Below are positions 42,598 through 53,203 of a stretch of 64,000 bases of DNA, piece by piece. A model generated the notes under the pieces. It made no database searches. It worked only from the letters and a program-made list of their open reading frames with translations, and was not told where the DNA came from. How positions within the stretch are numbered: the first letter of the stretch is position 1; each line of letters starts with the position of its first letter. A program made the translations under genes and the position numbers. This stretch comes from Leguminivora glycinivorella (Eukaryota > Arthropoda > Insecta > Lepidoptera > Tortricidae): NCBI RefSeq assembly GCF_023078275.1, contig NC_062974.1, forward strand, positions 28,043,033 to 28,107,032. Direction: 5' to 3'.

Positions 42598-42799
42598 TTG
42601 TTAAGTGTCTAAAAATACTTTTTATCCATATGTGGAAGATTTATTAATGATGTGTGTTTAAGTTTATAACTATACAGTTTGTTTAATGCACTCTAATGTT
42701 CGGTCACCAGCTCTCAGATGTTATCTCTCAAGTCGACGTCGAGTCGGAACAAACAGACAGACAAGGCCGCGACATTGTCGAAGTGTGGAACAGTATGGG

Positions 42800-42958
42800 C
42801 TTGGTATATCGTTACCGTTAGAATCAATATAAAAATGAAAATGTCTGCCTTGGGTGAGACGAACTCACGATCTCTGGACTCTGGATCGATACTCCAGCGA
42901 TCTGCCAACTGAGCCACCAGGAGTTCAACCTTGCCAGCGAAAATTTCCACTACTCAGG
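42800..42958 (-). mobile_element. tRNA-derived SINE (family C)
   Basis: Minus strand: TGGTGGCTCAGTTGGCAGAT (box A), GATCGTGAGTTCGTCTCACC (box B), then CAAGGCAGACATTTTC and an AT-rich end. The 3' part is shared with the fragment at 21930-22020. Confidence 0.75.
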
Positions 42959-43974
42959 TCAATGCTACCCGAGTAGGTACTAGGTAGGTTTCTAGTTATA
43001 AAAAGTCGGCTATGCTCTTGTCTCTCACACTGTATTTTAATTATATATATTAGCTAATATGTTTTTCTAACTTTCATGACCATGAAATACAAATGCAATA
43101 CCTACTGGTCTCCCGCGCCGCGGTACCGGCCTAGACTGGTGCGGGGCGGGGACCCCTGGAAACTTGTGTTAATAATAATTAGGCTATGCACAAATGGATG
43201 TCAACTTATCCTTCAACAATTGTTTTTGTGTTTATGTGCAATAATAGTTATTTGTTATACAAGGGGGCAAAGTTGTATTTTAACACACGAGAAGTAAAAT
43301 ACATTTGCACCAGAGAGTGTAACACAAAACTTTTCCCCTCACTATAGCGAGGAAACTAGCTACAACGCAAAAAATGCGTTTATCACTGCTTCCAGTAGTT
43401 CCACAGGTGGTAAATCATCTTTATTACTAGATTCACCTACTTTTATCAATTTTAAAGCACTTAATTTGACTTTATTCAAGGTCATTTTACTTTACACACT
43501 AGTGGATAAAATGCGTTTTTACCCGCTGGTATTAAAGGACAAAACAGGTGTTTCCGAGCTAGTGAGGGGAAAACGAATTTTTATCTTTTATCTTCTGACA
43601 CCGTTGGACAAATTTGTCTACGCTGATCCGCCAGCCGTCAGGGCCGCATACTTTATATTTACATAAAAACAATAAATACACATGAATTACCTTCACAGAA
43701 TCGATTTCGCACTGCAACATTTTCAAACACTAACTAGTCCACAATAACACAACAATGTGACTGCGGGAAACCCAGATAAAACAACGAGATGAGATATCTA
43801 CAGATACCTATCTAAAAATACGTACCTACTCGTAAACTACTAAAATATCTTGTGAAAAAAACAACGGACAGCTAGATAATTGAAGTCCGCACTATCCTTT
43901 CAGTCTCGATTTTTTTAGTCATTGCAGGTGAGGTAGAAATTCTAGAAATGTCCTACTTTGCGAACTAGTGCAGT
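42959..43974. other. No recognised gene; possible worn repeat
   Basis: 43255-43660 has ACAAGGGGGCAAAGTTGTAT + TTTAACACACGAGAAG and later AGTGAGGGGAAAACGAATTT, phrases with a repeat-like look but no second copy here. Confidence 0.4.
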
Positions 43975-44290
43975 AAAAAAACACCGCATATACTGATATA
44001 GTACATTACGATACAAGTGCAAAAAAAGGAAGTTCGAAACAAGTGGTGATAACTTAAAACACGACCGAAGGGAGTTACGAATCGACACGAGTTAGGCCGT
44101 TTTCACATTATCCGATCCGATATCGGATGTCGGAAGAATTTCAATAGAAAAAATCCAAGATGGCGCCTGTAATGTATGGGATATCGGTCCGACATCCGAT
44201 ATCGGATCGGATAATGTGAAAACGCACTTACGAATTTCGTTTTCGCACGTACGACGTTTTTCAGTACAGATGGCCCTCCGAAGTTTCTGT
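43975..44290. mobile_element. Inverted-repeat element interrupted by a MITE
   Basis: Left TAGTACATTACGATACAAGT and GAAGTTCGAAACAAGTG, right TTTCGTTTTCGCACGTACGA. It resembles a family of 'TAGTACATTANNNNNAAGTGC' hairpins, here split by the Harbinger-like MITE 44096-44230. Ends are weakly defined. Confidence 0.45.
44096..44230. mobile_element. Harbinger-like hairpin MITE (best copy)
   Basis: Arms of about 42 bp: CGTTTTCACATTATCCGATC + CGATATCGGATGTCGG and its complement ending GTGAAAACGCAC. TTA is present on both sides. Same family at 19250, 29828, 7956, 4899 and 3198. It interrupts another inverted repeat (43975-44290). Confidence 0.82.
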
Positions 44291-44364
44291 TTCTACCTGA
44301 CGTACCTGTAATGAACCACTTCTCACACTTATAGGTACTAATAGGTACCTGCCTACAGTATTAT

Positions 44365-44505
44365 GTAATAGTACATTGTGCAACAAGGGGAGGAAGTTGA
44401 ATATTACTAACGAGGTAACGAGAGTAAGTTAAATCGCGACGGCTTGCCGTAGCGATTTAAAGACTCGAGTTACTAATATTCATACTCCCCGAGTTACACA
44501 ATGTT
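44365..44505. mobile_element. Hairpin element ACATTGTGCAACAAGGGG
   Basis: ACATTGTGCAACAAGGGGAG + TTGAATATTACTAAC...AAATCGCGAC pairs with GTAGCGATTT...AGTTACTAATATTC + TCCCCGAGTTACACAATGT; CGGCTTGCCG loop. Confidence 0.72.
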
Positions 44506-44735
44506 TTTCATCACACTCGCAATGTAAAAAATATGTAAATAGATGTAAGAAAGTTAAGTACAGTACAAGAAATTTCATTATTCCCTTGGGAGAACGATTT
44601 TTCTATAACTCACGCTCCGCCTGCGTGCAATAGCACATTTAAAGTGCGAGTGTGATGGAAATATTTGTGTCAAATTGTAAATATTATTTCTGAATTGTAC
44701 CTATAGCCGCTAAGTTCAGTAAGTAAGACAGTTAT

Positions 44736-44910
44736 GGAAGCTGCGAACCGCTACTTGCAGACAAGCAGGTCTAGCCGAAATAACTATCGTTGATGTTAGA
44801 CGCCAATCGAAACGCAGTCTAGCTTTCGCGCCAATACGGAAGAGCCATAGAGCATAGAGATAGCTAACGATAGTATCGTAAGAATTTGTGCAGTTGGCTA
44901 CGTAGCAAGA
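44736..44910. mobile_element. Hairpin MITE related to 'GTAGCCGAATGGCAC' family
   Basis: AGCCGAAATAACTATCGTTG, ACGCCAATCGAAACGCAG and TAGCTAACGATAGT, ending TTTGTGCAGTTGGCTACGTA. Same plan as 51905-52057. Confidence 0.55.
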
Positions 44911-45065
44911 TCATAATAAACTGCACGCCTGACGTTACAGTTCGTGAGGGTGTCAGCAATGCCGGCCGGCCGGTGCGCGCTGACCGACTCCCGGCGCCTG
45001 CGCAAGTAGTATGCAAATTATACACATTCTGTGTAGGATTACCATAAGTCAGGAATTTCCTAGAA

Positions 45066-45245
45066 AACATTTACTTTTTTTATATACTACGTCGGTGGCA
45101 AACAAGCATACGGCCCGCCTGATGTAAAGCGGTCACCGTAACCTATGGACGCCTGCAACTCAAACAGTGTCACATGCGCGTTGCCACCCTATTAGAAACT
45201 TGTACATTCCCTTTTGCTGTGTTAAGTACGCAGCAAAAAGGAGTG
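45066..45245 (-). pseudogene. LINE C-terminus and 3' end
   Basis: Minus strand encodes KGMYKFLIGWQRAC, then GCAGGCGTCCATAGGTTACG and GGCCGTATGCTTGTTTGCC. Same family as 52330-52640. Confidence 0.7.
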
Positions 45246-45540
45246 CACAAGTTCTAAGGAGGGTACTGAGGGAGGAGGTTACTGTTCGGATTATGATAAT
45301 CTGGTATCATATTGGCGATTGAAACGGAGTCTAGCCCTATCGCAGCACTACAGGAGAGAGATAGGGAGAGCTAGCCACGAAACTTGAAGCAAAGGAATGG
45401 ACTGCGATCCCACAATCGGGGTTACCTAAAAATACTACCTCAGTCTGATTAAAGCAAGAGTGAATAGGCTACTACTCAATCGGGGAGCTCCATCTTAAAC
45501 TTTGTCTTCATTTTGCATTAGGAGTGACCACAGATGACAT
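45246..45540. other. Partial hairpin MITE-like sequence
   Basis: GGCGATTGAAACGGAGTCTA + GCCCTATCG and AGAGATAGGGAGAGCTAGCC recall the 44736 MITE family, but only part is present. Confidence 0.35.
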
Positions 45541-46325
45541 ATACAACGTGTTTCCGGTATCACTCAAAACCTCAGACACCCAGAACCTTTCTCAAGAGTA
45601 GCGACCCCGCCTTTACATGTCGAGAGCGCGACGCATACATAAACATGTCGAACACTATATCGATTTAATACGTGAGTAACCCGCTTAAAATATTTTTAAA
45701 TGTGTACGTTACTGCAACGACATAAGGTTTACCAATAGACAGCTAAGATGTCATTGTAAAACACTTTAAAGCTTTGTCACAGTAAACTTCAAATTGGACA
45801 GGTAAGTACCTAATCGCAGTAAGCAAATTTAAACCCAATATTCAGAATGACAAGGTTGTAATTAGGTACGAGTTCAATTTGTTATGACACTTATGACTTA
45901 TGATAAACATTAAGATTAAACTGACAAACAACGTCAAACTCGTAGCGGAAAAAATAATCGCCCAAGTAACCAGCCAGTATTAATACCCCTAAATACTGTA
46001 AAAGGTAAACAACCTCTAGCAATGCGATATACACAACGTTTTATTACGAATACAATAGAATAACTAACTAACTAACTAGTATGGCACTGTGATCCAAAGA
46101 GGATCTTGGCCTCCAAAACGAGAGCACGCCACTTATCCCGATCCTGCGCAGCTTCCTGCCAATTATCAATCAAATAGGCGCAATAGAATAGGCGCGTGAA
46201 AAATAACTAATCATACTAATTTAAATAAAAATATTACCCCCATCAAGATATAGCTCAATCGATTCTACTCTCGATTCTGAACAAACGGTTTTCAGGTTTT
46301 TAGTGTTAAGTGAAACACGGTGTAT
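45541..46325. mobile_element. TIR element TACACGGTGTTTC (copy 2), interrupted
   Basis: Full-length copy of the element at 12129-12815, with a LINE fragment inserted at 46062-46180. Confidence 0.75.
46062..46180 (-). pseudogene. LINE C-terminal fragment, nested
   Basis: Minus strand encodes NWQEAAQDRDKWRALVLEAK then ILFGSQCHTS and stop, a common LINE C-terminus, followed by a (TTAG)n tail. Target duplication CAATAGAAT at 46053-46061 and 46181-46189. Copy 1 of the host element (12660-12680) shows the empty site. Confidence 0.85.
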
Positions 46326-46483
46326 ACCACAGATCAAGCAAACGTATCTACTTAGCGTGTCAATTAAATGAACTCAGTAAAATCCACTGAGTTGTCCGTC
46401 TTTAATCGCAGCTTACAGCTTTCGGGCGTCAATTTTTGTAAGTTGAAGTCAACCAAAACATTAAAAATGCCTCGTTACGTGAT

Positions 46484-47005
46484 ATTTAAGAGGATACGGT
46501 AGCGAAAATGCTAAAATGGAAAGGAGCCCCCCTTTCAACTTGGGAATTTTAGTTAAATATACAAGTGTTATTAACTAGATTTACCGAAAAAAAATTGTCC
46601 ATTAAGAACAACTCAGTCAAAAGATATTTCAAAAAAATCTTTAAAATCGAGGTTCCGCTCTCGACTCTTTCCTCCTTCAAAACTTAATCAATCGGAACGA
46701 AATTTGAGAATCTGAATAACAATGAAATAATCTATGTCGGACCGTTTAGCTTTTTTGGTTAATTGTTACCAATCTTGAGTATCACACCCTTTTTTGCGCC
46801 ACAATGAAAAAGGCCGTTTTTAGAAATTTTTGATTGGCTCTAGAATCTTTAAAAAGCAGAATATCAAAAAAATCAAAACGGTCCGACACAGATAAAAATA
46901 ATAACAATCTGTGTTGAAAAAATCATTGCTCTATCTTCAAAAACCAGGGAGGAAATAGTCGAGAGCGTTTGTATGGAGAATTGACCCCTACAGTATCGTC
47001 TTAAT
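46484..47005. mobile_element. TIR element (AAGAGGATACGGTAG), uninterrupted copy
   Basis: Left AAGAGGATACGGTAGCGAAA, right ATTGACCCCTACAGTATCGT ending CTTAA, which is roughly the inverted left end. It serves as the empty-site reference for 47808-48890. Confidence 0.65.
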
Positions 47006-47214
47006 TGGAGCAACACAAAAAATACGAACACTCTAGGGCCTGAGACATATTTAAAATCACAGGACATAGAGGCAAGTAACAACTTCCGTACAAAATCTGA
47101 CACGCTCGGCCGCTATACAAATAGTTTTTGTTTCTTCTATCTAAATCTAGTTCTGTGGGTGTGACTATGACTAGTAGAGTCAATCGCCGATCAGTTGGCT
47201 TGGTACGTAGGTAC

Positions 47215-47349
47215 CAGTGGCGGGGCGTGAAAATGTTCGTTGGTAAAGCCGGAGGGGTTTTCAGAATCCGTTTTGTACGGACTTCTACAGATACTAGAGT
47301 ATTTTAGGGAACCCGTTGGGAATCGAGTTGTATCGACGCTCCGCCACTG
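47215..47349. mobile_element. hAT-like MITE with 8-bp target duplication
   Basis: Ends CAGTGGCGGGGCGTG and GACGCTCCGCCACTG. Perfect direct repeat GTAGGTAC at 47207-47214 and 47350-47357. An 8-bp duplication and CAG...CTG ends fit hAT elements. Confidence 0.82.
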
Positions 47350-47632
47350 GTAGGTACGTATTTAGGTATGTAAATAAATCAGCCCTACAGTAGGTACATT
47401 TATAAACACCTGAACGGTAAGCGAAGCTAAGTTATGGCTACCATTAACTATTACACGCTTGGTCCTGGCCCACTCGGCTGTAAATATTGTTCGCAACCTG
47501 TTTGCTAACTGTTTCCCAGTTTTATACCTGTTATATTGCCCTTAATTAAACGTTTATCAAGCGATTTCATTTGCCTGTAATTGCTGCAGGTCTTTCTAAG
47601 AAAAGCACAGTTAGGTTCACAGTTTTAGCTCC

Positions 47633-47697
47633 AACGTTTCGAGGACGGCGTTGTCCTTATGATCTCGGACAAGACTTCTTCTCCGAAACGTTGGAGG
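47633..47697. repeat. Short inverted repeat CTCCAACGTTTCG
   Basis: CTCCAACGTTTCGAGGACGG ... TTCTCCGAAACGTTGGAG; the CCGAAACGTTGG word is common at retroelement ends. A related but unpaired fragment is at 53020-53045. Confidence 0.5.
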
Positions 47698-48054
47698 CAA
47701 GTTTAAATTTTACGCAATTACGTCTCGTTGTAGTGAATTCTAATTTTACACATTTTATAGGTTCAAAACGGCATTTGACACGTACCTATACTTGACCAAT
47801 AATGTGCCGATTAAGACGCTACAGGAGCGTAAATGCTAAAATGGAAAGAAGCCTTTCAATTTGGGAATTCTGGTTTAATAAACTTACTAGTGTTATTAAT
47901 CAAATTTCTGAAAAAATCTTGTCCATTAAGAAGAACTCAGTTAAAAGATTACCGCTCTCGACTGTTTCCTCCTTCAAAACTTAATCAATCGTAACGAAAT
48001 TTTAATCTGAATAACAATGAAATAGTTTAGTTTTTTTTTAATAAGAATATTAAC

Positions 48055-48634
48055 AAAAAAAAAACCGGCCAAGAGCGTGTCGGGCCACGCTCAGTGTAGG
48101 GTTCCGTAGTTTTTCGTATTTTTCTCAAAAACTACTGAACCTATCAAGTTCAAAACAATTTTCCTAGAAAGTCTTTACAAAGTTCTACTTTGGTGATTTT
48201 TTTCATATTTTTTAAACATATGGTTCAAAAGTTAGAGGGGGGGGGACGCACTTTTTTTTACTTTAAGAGCGATTATTTCCAAAACTATTAATATTATCAA
48301 AAAATGATCTAAGTAAACCCTTATTCATTTTTAAATACCTATCCAACAATATATCACACGTTGGGGTTGGAATGAAAAAAATATCAGCCCCCACTTTGCA
48401 TGTAGGGGGGGTACCCTAATAAAACATTTTTTCCCATTTTTTATTTTTGCACTTTGTTGGCGTGATTGATATACATATTGGTACCAAATTTCAGCTTTCT
48501 AGTGCTAACAGTTACTGAGATTATCCGTGGACGGACGGACGGACGGACGGACGGACGGACGGACGGACGGACGGACGGACAGACAGACATGGCGAAACTA
48601 TAAGGGTTCCTAGTTGACTACGGAACCCTAAAAA
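48055..48634 (+). repeat. Microsatellite-associated element (family 2), inside another element
   Basis: AACCGGCCAAGAGCGTGTCG at the start, (GGAC)n at 48530-48590, and GGGTTCCTAGTTGACTACGG then AACCCTAAAAA at the end. It interrupts the TIR element 47808-48890. Same family as 56562-57109. Confidence 0.8.
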
Positions 48635-48684
48635 CGGTCCAACACAGTGTTGAAAATAATCATTGCTCTATCTTCAAAAACCAG

Positions 48685-48837
48685 AGTACGTAGCCGAATG
48701 GCACAAACGCTCACGAAACGAAACGCTCGTAGGTATCTATCTCTATCGCTCTTGCGTATTGGCGCGACAGAGCCAGACTACCTTTCGCGGCGTTTCGTTT
48801 TCGTTTCGCGTCCCAGAAATGTCATTCGGCACGGAGG
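48685..48837. mobile_element. Hairpin MITE 'GTAGCCGAATGGCAC' (copy)
   Basis: GTAGCCGAATGGCACAAACG + CTCACGAAACGAAACGC on the left, GCGTTTCGTTTTCGTTTCGC and GTCATTCGGCAC on the right, inner CTATCTCTATCGCTCTTGCG. Related copies at 17361, 26040, 44736 and 51905. Confidence 0.75.
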
Positions 48838-48892
48838 AGATAGTCGAGAGCGTTTTTATGGAGAATTGACCCCTCCTGTATCGTCTGACACA

Positions 48893-49028
48893 CCACCCAG
48901 TCAAGCGCGGATCCTGCTTCGTGCCCAGGGGGGGGTCACGTGGTAAAGGCCCGGGGCCCCAGGGGGGGAGGGTCACGTGGTCTGTTTGTATGGCCAACTT
49001 AGGCTCATCCGCGCATGCACCCAGTCAC
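48893..49028. repeat. 'GGGTCACGTGGT' repeat
   Basis: GGGGGGGTCACGTGGTAAAG and GGGGAGGGTCACGTGGTCTG are tandem words between AAGCGCGGATCCTGC and TCCGCGCATGCACCCAGTCA, a familiar G-run repeat. No coding. Confidence 0.5.
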
Positions 49029-49214
49029 GGAATAATTCCAGGAGCCCGATTCCGATTTAAAAATTTGGTATAATTTTCAATTGGTTTTGACACAACACGA
49101 GGACTCATGCAAAAATAACTCAGCTTTATAAAACAGAAAACTGATACAATTTATTGTAATATGTCAAACATAGGACTATCGATGTACAATAAATAATTAA
49201 TAAATAAATGAAAT

Positions 49215-49300
49215 TTACTCCAAATGACCGCCTCGTTTTTTTATACAGGCCTTTAAGCGGGTTGGCCACTCGTCAATAGATATGTATATTTTTTTGTTAT
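49215..49300 (-). pseudogene. Tc1/mariner-like transposase C-terminus
   Basis: Minus strand reads SIDEWPTRLKACIKKRGGHL E and stop, resembling the 'WP.RL..CI...GGH.E' end of Tc1/mariner transposases. Upstream it degenerates into AT-rich sequence. TIRs were not located. Confidence 0.55.
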
Positions 49301-49676
49301 TTTAATTATCACAAATGGATAATCATTATAATTTAAAATAATCCTAGTATTCGTAGTTCACGGCAATTCCTCTATTTGCGATTCATCTCTCAAGTTCCCA
49401 GATGAAAGCGACCACAAGCTAAAAACTGAACACATTAAGGAAGGAAAAGTGCGCGTTTCATATTCATGGTGTCCACACTTACATTAAACAGACCATATCA
49501 ATATAAAGTTTATGTCGATGGTATACGGTACATAAGTGGTTAGATATTTGTGCCGATGGTGGTACTTGATGGTAATGAGGTACGATTAGCAGCTTAACTG
49601 TCGCGCAGAGTAGAACAGCTATGATTGGATGTGGCATTTATATTCTCAGAGAATTCGAATTTTGGTATTGATAATA
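49301..49676. other. No recognisable feature
   Basis: AT-rich sequence next to the Tc1/mariner remnant; may include its worn body. Confidence 0.4.
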
Positions 49677-49773
49677 ACCTAACCACAAAATTAAAATTTT
49701 GAAAAAACCCCCGACCGCGACATAGTGAACCGATTTTCATGAAACATGGCTAAAAACACTCCCGACTAACTCA
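49677..49773 (-). repeat. Microsatellite-associated element (family 3), first half
   Basis: Reverse complement of 29051-29148: CCTAACCACAAAATT, CCCCCGACCGCGACATAG, AACACTCCCGACTAACTCA. It continues at 51724 after the inserted LINE. Confidence 0.8.
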
Positions 49774-49913
49774 TACTTCATACTTATTTATTCATAAAGC
49801 CAATTTACATGTCAACATTATAATATAAACTTAAAATTAGAAACAAAACTTACAGTTCCATGTACCTAGTTTAAATAAAGTTAGTTAATTAAGTACAACA
49901 TATAATTATTCAA

Positions 49914-50405
49914 TATCTGGGCAACCGAGCTTCGCTCGGTTCTGTTTCGTATCCTTGACATGTGTCGCCATCTAGTTCAAAAATGAATAGTACCTACATC
50001 GAGCGAAAGAATTCTCAGCCTTAACAACACAACTACTCCACACGAGATGGCGCGCATTTCGCCACAAAAACTCAAATAGTGTATTTTCTATTCGTTTTAG
50101 CCTTGACCTGTGTCGCCATCTAGTGTTTGCAATAAATAGTACTTACATCGACCGAAAGAATTCTGTCTTAACAGTACAACTACTGCACACGAGATGGCGC
50201 GCGAAGAAAAACGCATGAAAACTCGAAAATTCGCGTTTTCCGGGACCTAAGGATAAGTTAGACCGATTTTTCACCCCCAAAACCCCCACATAACAAATTT
50301 CTGCGAAATCGTTAGAGCGGTTTCCGAGATCGTCAGTGTAAATAAATATATATATAAATAAATAAATAAATAAATATACAAGAATTGCTCGTTTAAAAGT
50401 ATAAG
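49914..50405. repeat. Nested repeat with internal 148-bp duplication in LINE 3' region
   Basis: Begins with the hairpin CCGAGCTTCGCTCGG (49925-49939) and ends AGAATTGCTCGTTTAAAAGT after a TAAATAAATA run. Inside, a unit starting CCTTGACNTGTGTCGCCATC is repeated twice (49956 and 50102). This is a familiar dispersed lepidopteran repeat. The terminal hairpin is Helitron-like but I could not define a CTRR end, so the class is left open. Confidence 0.55.
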
Positions 50406-50450
50406 ATTAAGTTATTAATTAGATTTTTTTTACATTTCTTACATGCCACA

Positions 50451-51723
50451 TTAAACAGACACTGACTTTGTAAGCACCAGGAATTCCCCGTAGGTGTAGA
50501 GCGGGTGTTCGACAAGCCACTTTTTTAATCGGTACTTAAAGTTGCACAAACTTGGCGCTCCTGTTATATTTGTTGGGAGGCTATTGTATACGGTAGGTCC
50601 CATTATATGCGTCAGTTTATTTGATTTTTTTAATTTCCTACTAATACCTACAAGTTTTGTGGCGTTACGTGTATTATAACTAGAACCTGACCCTTTAGTT
50701 TTAAAAGAGTCTAAGTTTCCTCTTACGTATATAGCTACTTGGATGATTATAATTGCCGGTAGTGTAAGGATATTGAGTTTTTTGAAGAGGTCTTTTGCCG
50801 GGGTATCGGTAGGCACTCGCGCAATGATCCTGACGGCGCGTTTCTGCATTCTAAATACTCTTTCCCATTGTGCACAGCGCCCCCAAAGCTCCACGCTGTA
50901 TCAACGCGTGTACCGTGGCAAAATAACAGGACAGGACCGGGCTACCTCTGGAGTTACTGTTTTCGCGACACGAGCTAAGGCAAAGCAAGCACTTCCCAAC
51001 TTGCTACATAACCTGTCGACGTGCAGGTCCCATTTTAAGCCCTGATCAATTTGGAATCCTAGAAAGGTGGTGCAGGTTGTTTGTTGGAGTATATTTACAT
51101 CAATCTGGACTCTCAGTGGCCTCATAATTCTGCCAGTCAAATTGAAGTGCAAGAAGTGAGTCTTTTTAAATTCAGGGCAAGCCCGTTACAAACAAACCAC
51201 CGCGATAGCTGTGCTACCGTTGTGTTCAGTTCGCACTCTATATACCGTCAAGAGTAGGCGCTGTAACAATAGCAGCTATGTCATCAGCGTACATTAGAAT
51301 TTCGGCTGCATGAATTGACTCTGGTAGGTCATTGAGAAGTAGGGAAAAGAGAATATTAGATACGGACGAGCCTTGCGCGACACCCATTGTTACTTCTAAG
51401 GGATCCGATCTTATTTTCCCACCGTCACTAACTGTTATTTGGGACCTTTCTTTGAGTAGGCTAGTAAACAGAGCCAGCGATGAGCCACTAATGCCGTAGT
51501 GCTGCAGCTTCGCTTCTAGTAGAGCACGGTCGGCCACATCGAAGGCCTTGGAGAGGTCACAGCACACAATTGCTACTTGCAGTTGACTCTCCTTGGCGAC
51601 CATGATACGCCGGATTAGTTCTCGAGTTAGAGAAGTCGTCGAGTGTCCAGGGCGGTACGCATATTGTCGTTCAGACAGCGCACTCGTATCGACCAAGAAG
51701 TTGGAGAGACGGCTACTCAGGCC
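50451..51723 (-). pseudogene. LINE reverse transcriptase, truncated and frameshifted
   Basis: Three collinear pieces. 51238-51723 encodes LSERQYAYRPGHSTTS, CCDLSKAFDVADR, GVAQGSSVSN (Ala where Pro is usual) and MYADDIAAIVT. 50901-51152 covers the post-RT FLGFQIDQGLKWD segment. 50451-50894 is the C-terminal tail (FKYRLKKWLVEHPLY). At least two frame breaks (near 51160-51237 and 50895-50900) disable it. It is related to the intact LINE at 30869-34024. The endonuclease is missing owing to 5' truncation. Confidence 0.88.
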
Positions 51724-51884
51724 ACTCAGCTTTCAAACAAAAAAAAAACTAAATCTAAATCGGTTAATACGTTCGGGAGTTATGATGCCACAGACACACA
51801 CACAGACAGACAGACAGACAGACACACAGACAGACCGTCAAACATATAACACCCCGTCGTTTTTGCGTCGGGGGTTAAAAATTG
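51724..51884 (-). repeat. Microsatellite-associated element (family 3), second half
   Basis: Continues from 49773: GCTTTCAAACAAAAAAA, then a (CAGA)n run at 51796-51835 and ACACCCCGTCGTTTTTGCGTCGGGGGTTAAAA. It is the reverse complement of 28863-29050. Confidence 0.8.
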
Positions 51885-51904
51885 TGAGTCAAATCTCCTG
51901 GCCG

Positions 51905-52057
51905 GCCTAGCTGAAATGTCAAATGACAATCGTTGACGGTAGACGCCGATCAAAACGCAGCCCGGCTCTGTCGCGAAAACACGAAAGAGCGATAGAGATA
52001 GGTAGTTACGATAACGACATCAATCGTAAGCGTTTGTGCATTTGGCTACGTACTGAC
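51905..52057. mobile_element. Hairpin MITE related to 'GTAGCCGAATGGCAC' family
   Basis: GACAATCGTTGACGGTAGAC, GATCAAAACGCAGCCCGGCT and GAAAGAGCGATAGAGATAGG, ending GTTTGTGCATTTGGCTACGT. Confidence 0.6.
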
Positions 52058-52215
52058 TAAAGAAGGTCCTTTTTCCACTGCATTGACCTGACAATATGTG
52101 AACCAAATGTCAAGAGTTGCAGTCGTCCATATACCTACTAAGTACGGAGGCTGCTTGCCATCAGGCGGGTCGTATGCTGTGTTACCATAAATGCCGACGT
52201 AACATCTTTGTTGGT
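52058..52215 (+). mobile_element. Diverged LINE 3' end
   Basis: AGAGTTGCAGTCGTCCATAT and TGCTTGCCATCAGGCGGGTC + GTATGC are a worn version of the 3' end at 52550-52640. Confidence 0.55.
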
Positions 52216-52329
52216 CGAGTTTAGAGCCGTAGAACATAACTTACAGGCGGTATTGAACCCTTAAGTCTAAGGAGACCGTTCCTAGACCTAAACACAACCG
52301 TTCTGAGGAACTGTTTGACATGATGCCAA

Positions 52330-52640
52330 CGTCCACTTTTCATTATCGCACCGCTTGCCATCGACAGGGCGCTCATCCACATACCTTGCAACCTTAATGG
52401 TCGCGCACCGTGCGGTTTCAGAGGAATTTCCTCCCGCAGACACTCCGGCTGTGGAATGAGCTCCCTGCCGAGGTATTCCCGATGAACTACAGTATGGGGT
52501 TCTTCAAAAAAGGAGTGTACAAGTTTCTAATGGGTCGGCAATGCGCATGATGTGACACCCCTTGAGTTGCAGGCGTCCATAGGTTACGGTGACCGCTTTC
52601 CATCAGGCGGACCGTATACCTGTTTGCCACCGACGTAGTA
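52330..52640 (+). pseudogene. LINE C-terminus and 3' end
   Basis: Encodes FHYRTACHRQGAHPHTLQP, a stop, then WSRTVRFQRNFLPQTLRLWN and ELPAEVFPMNYSMGFFKKGV, YKFLMGRQCA and stop (52550). The 3' region GCAGGCGTCCATAGGTTACG is shared with 45066 and, more diverged, with 52060-52215. Confidence 0.8.
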
Positions 52641-53203
52641 CAAAAAAAAACGTAAGCAAGTACCATCTACTTTTCAAACTCTGAAGTTGATTAAAAAAAG
52701 CTTGCACATATATGCCTTCTCCACGCCCTCCTGGGTGTCTACTCTACAGTCGCACGACTTCCGACGCACGCGCCACTTGCCGTTTGCCGTACGCGGTCGC
52801 GGAAGTGCTCTCTATGGCGCGTCATCGTCAGCCTCTGACAGTGTCGCCTTAACTTTTATTGTACGCAGTATTGGATAAAAAATCTAGGCGTTTACACCCG
52901 GTCTGATTACTTTTACTGGCGATCTCATCAAATTTGGATCAAATTTATAGCCAGAATTTATAGTAATTACTATCGCGTACCTACTAATTTATACCTACGT
53001 GTAGTTCTTAACAAACCTCAGACGTTTCAAGGACGGCGTTGTCGCTGGCTAAAGTTGACATCAACATCTTTTCGAACTACCCGCACTTGGTCCTGACTAG
53101 AAGGTTTTGCGCACTAGGGACGCAAAATTCGTAAAAGTTTAAATCATTTTCTTCATTTTTTTTTAATGCAAACAATACAAAACCCAAAAACACGCAATAG
53201 TTC
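52641..53203. other. Unassigned, with a GC-rich open patch
   Basis: 52690-52870 is unusually GC-rich and open on the plus strand (PSWVSTLQSHDFRRTRHLPF). No splice sites or family match; it may be a host exon remnant or TE sequence. Confidence 0.35.

Larger units (their letters stand above)
47808..48890. mobile_element. TIR element (AAGAGGATACGGTAG), twice interrupted
   Basis: Three pieces (47808-48054, 48635-48684, 48838-48890) align in order with 46484-47005. The gaps hold a family-2 microsatellite element and a hairpin MITE. Confidence 0.72.
49774..51723 (-). mobile_element. 5'-truncated LINE inserted in a microsatellite element
   Basis: 1.95-kb LINE copy that splits the repeat at 49677-49773/51724-51884. 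The host repeat reads CCGACTAACTCA before and ACTCAGCTTTC after it, so a target duplication of about 5 bp (ACTCA) is visible. The undisturbed copy at 28863-29148 shows the joined sequence. The insert contains RT and tail coding in three frames, followed by an AT-rich 3' region with a nested repeat (49914-50405). Confidence 0.85.

Noticed and set aside
47633..47697. Hammerhead ribozyme around CCGAAACGTTGGAG
   Set aside because: GAAAC is present, but no CTGANGA core or stem II could be placed.
52690..52875. Host exon in GC-rich patch
   Set aside because: Open frame without acceptor/donor pair or recognisable domain; left as unassigned.
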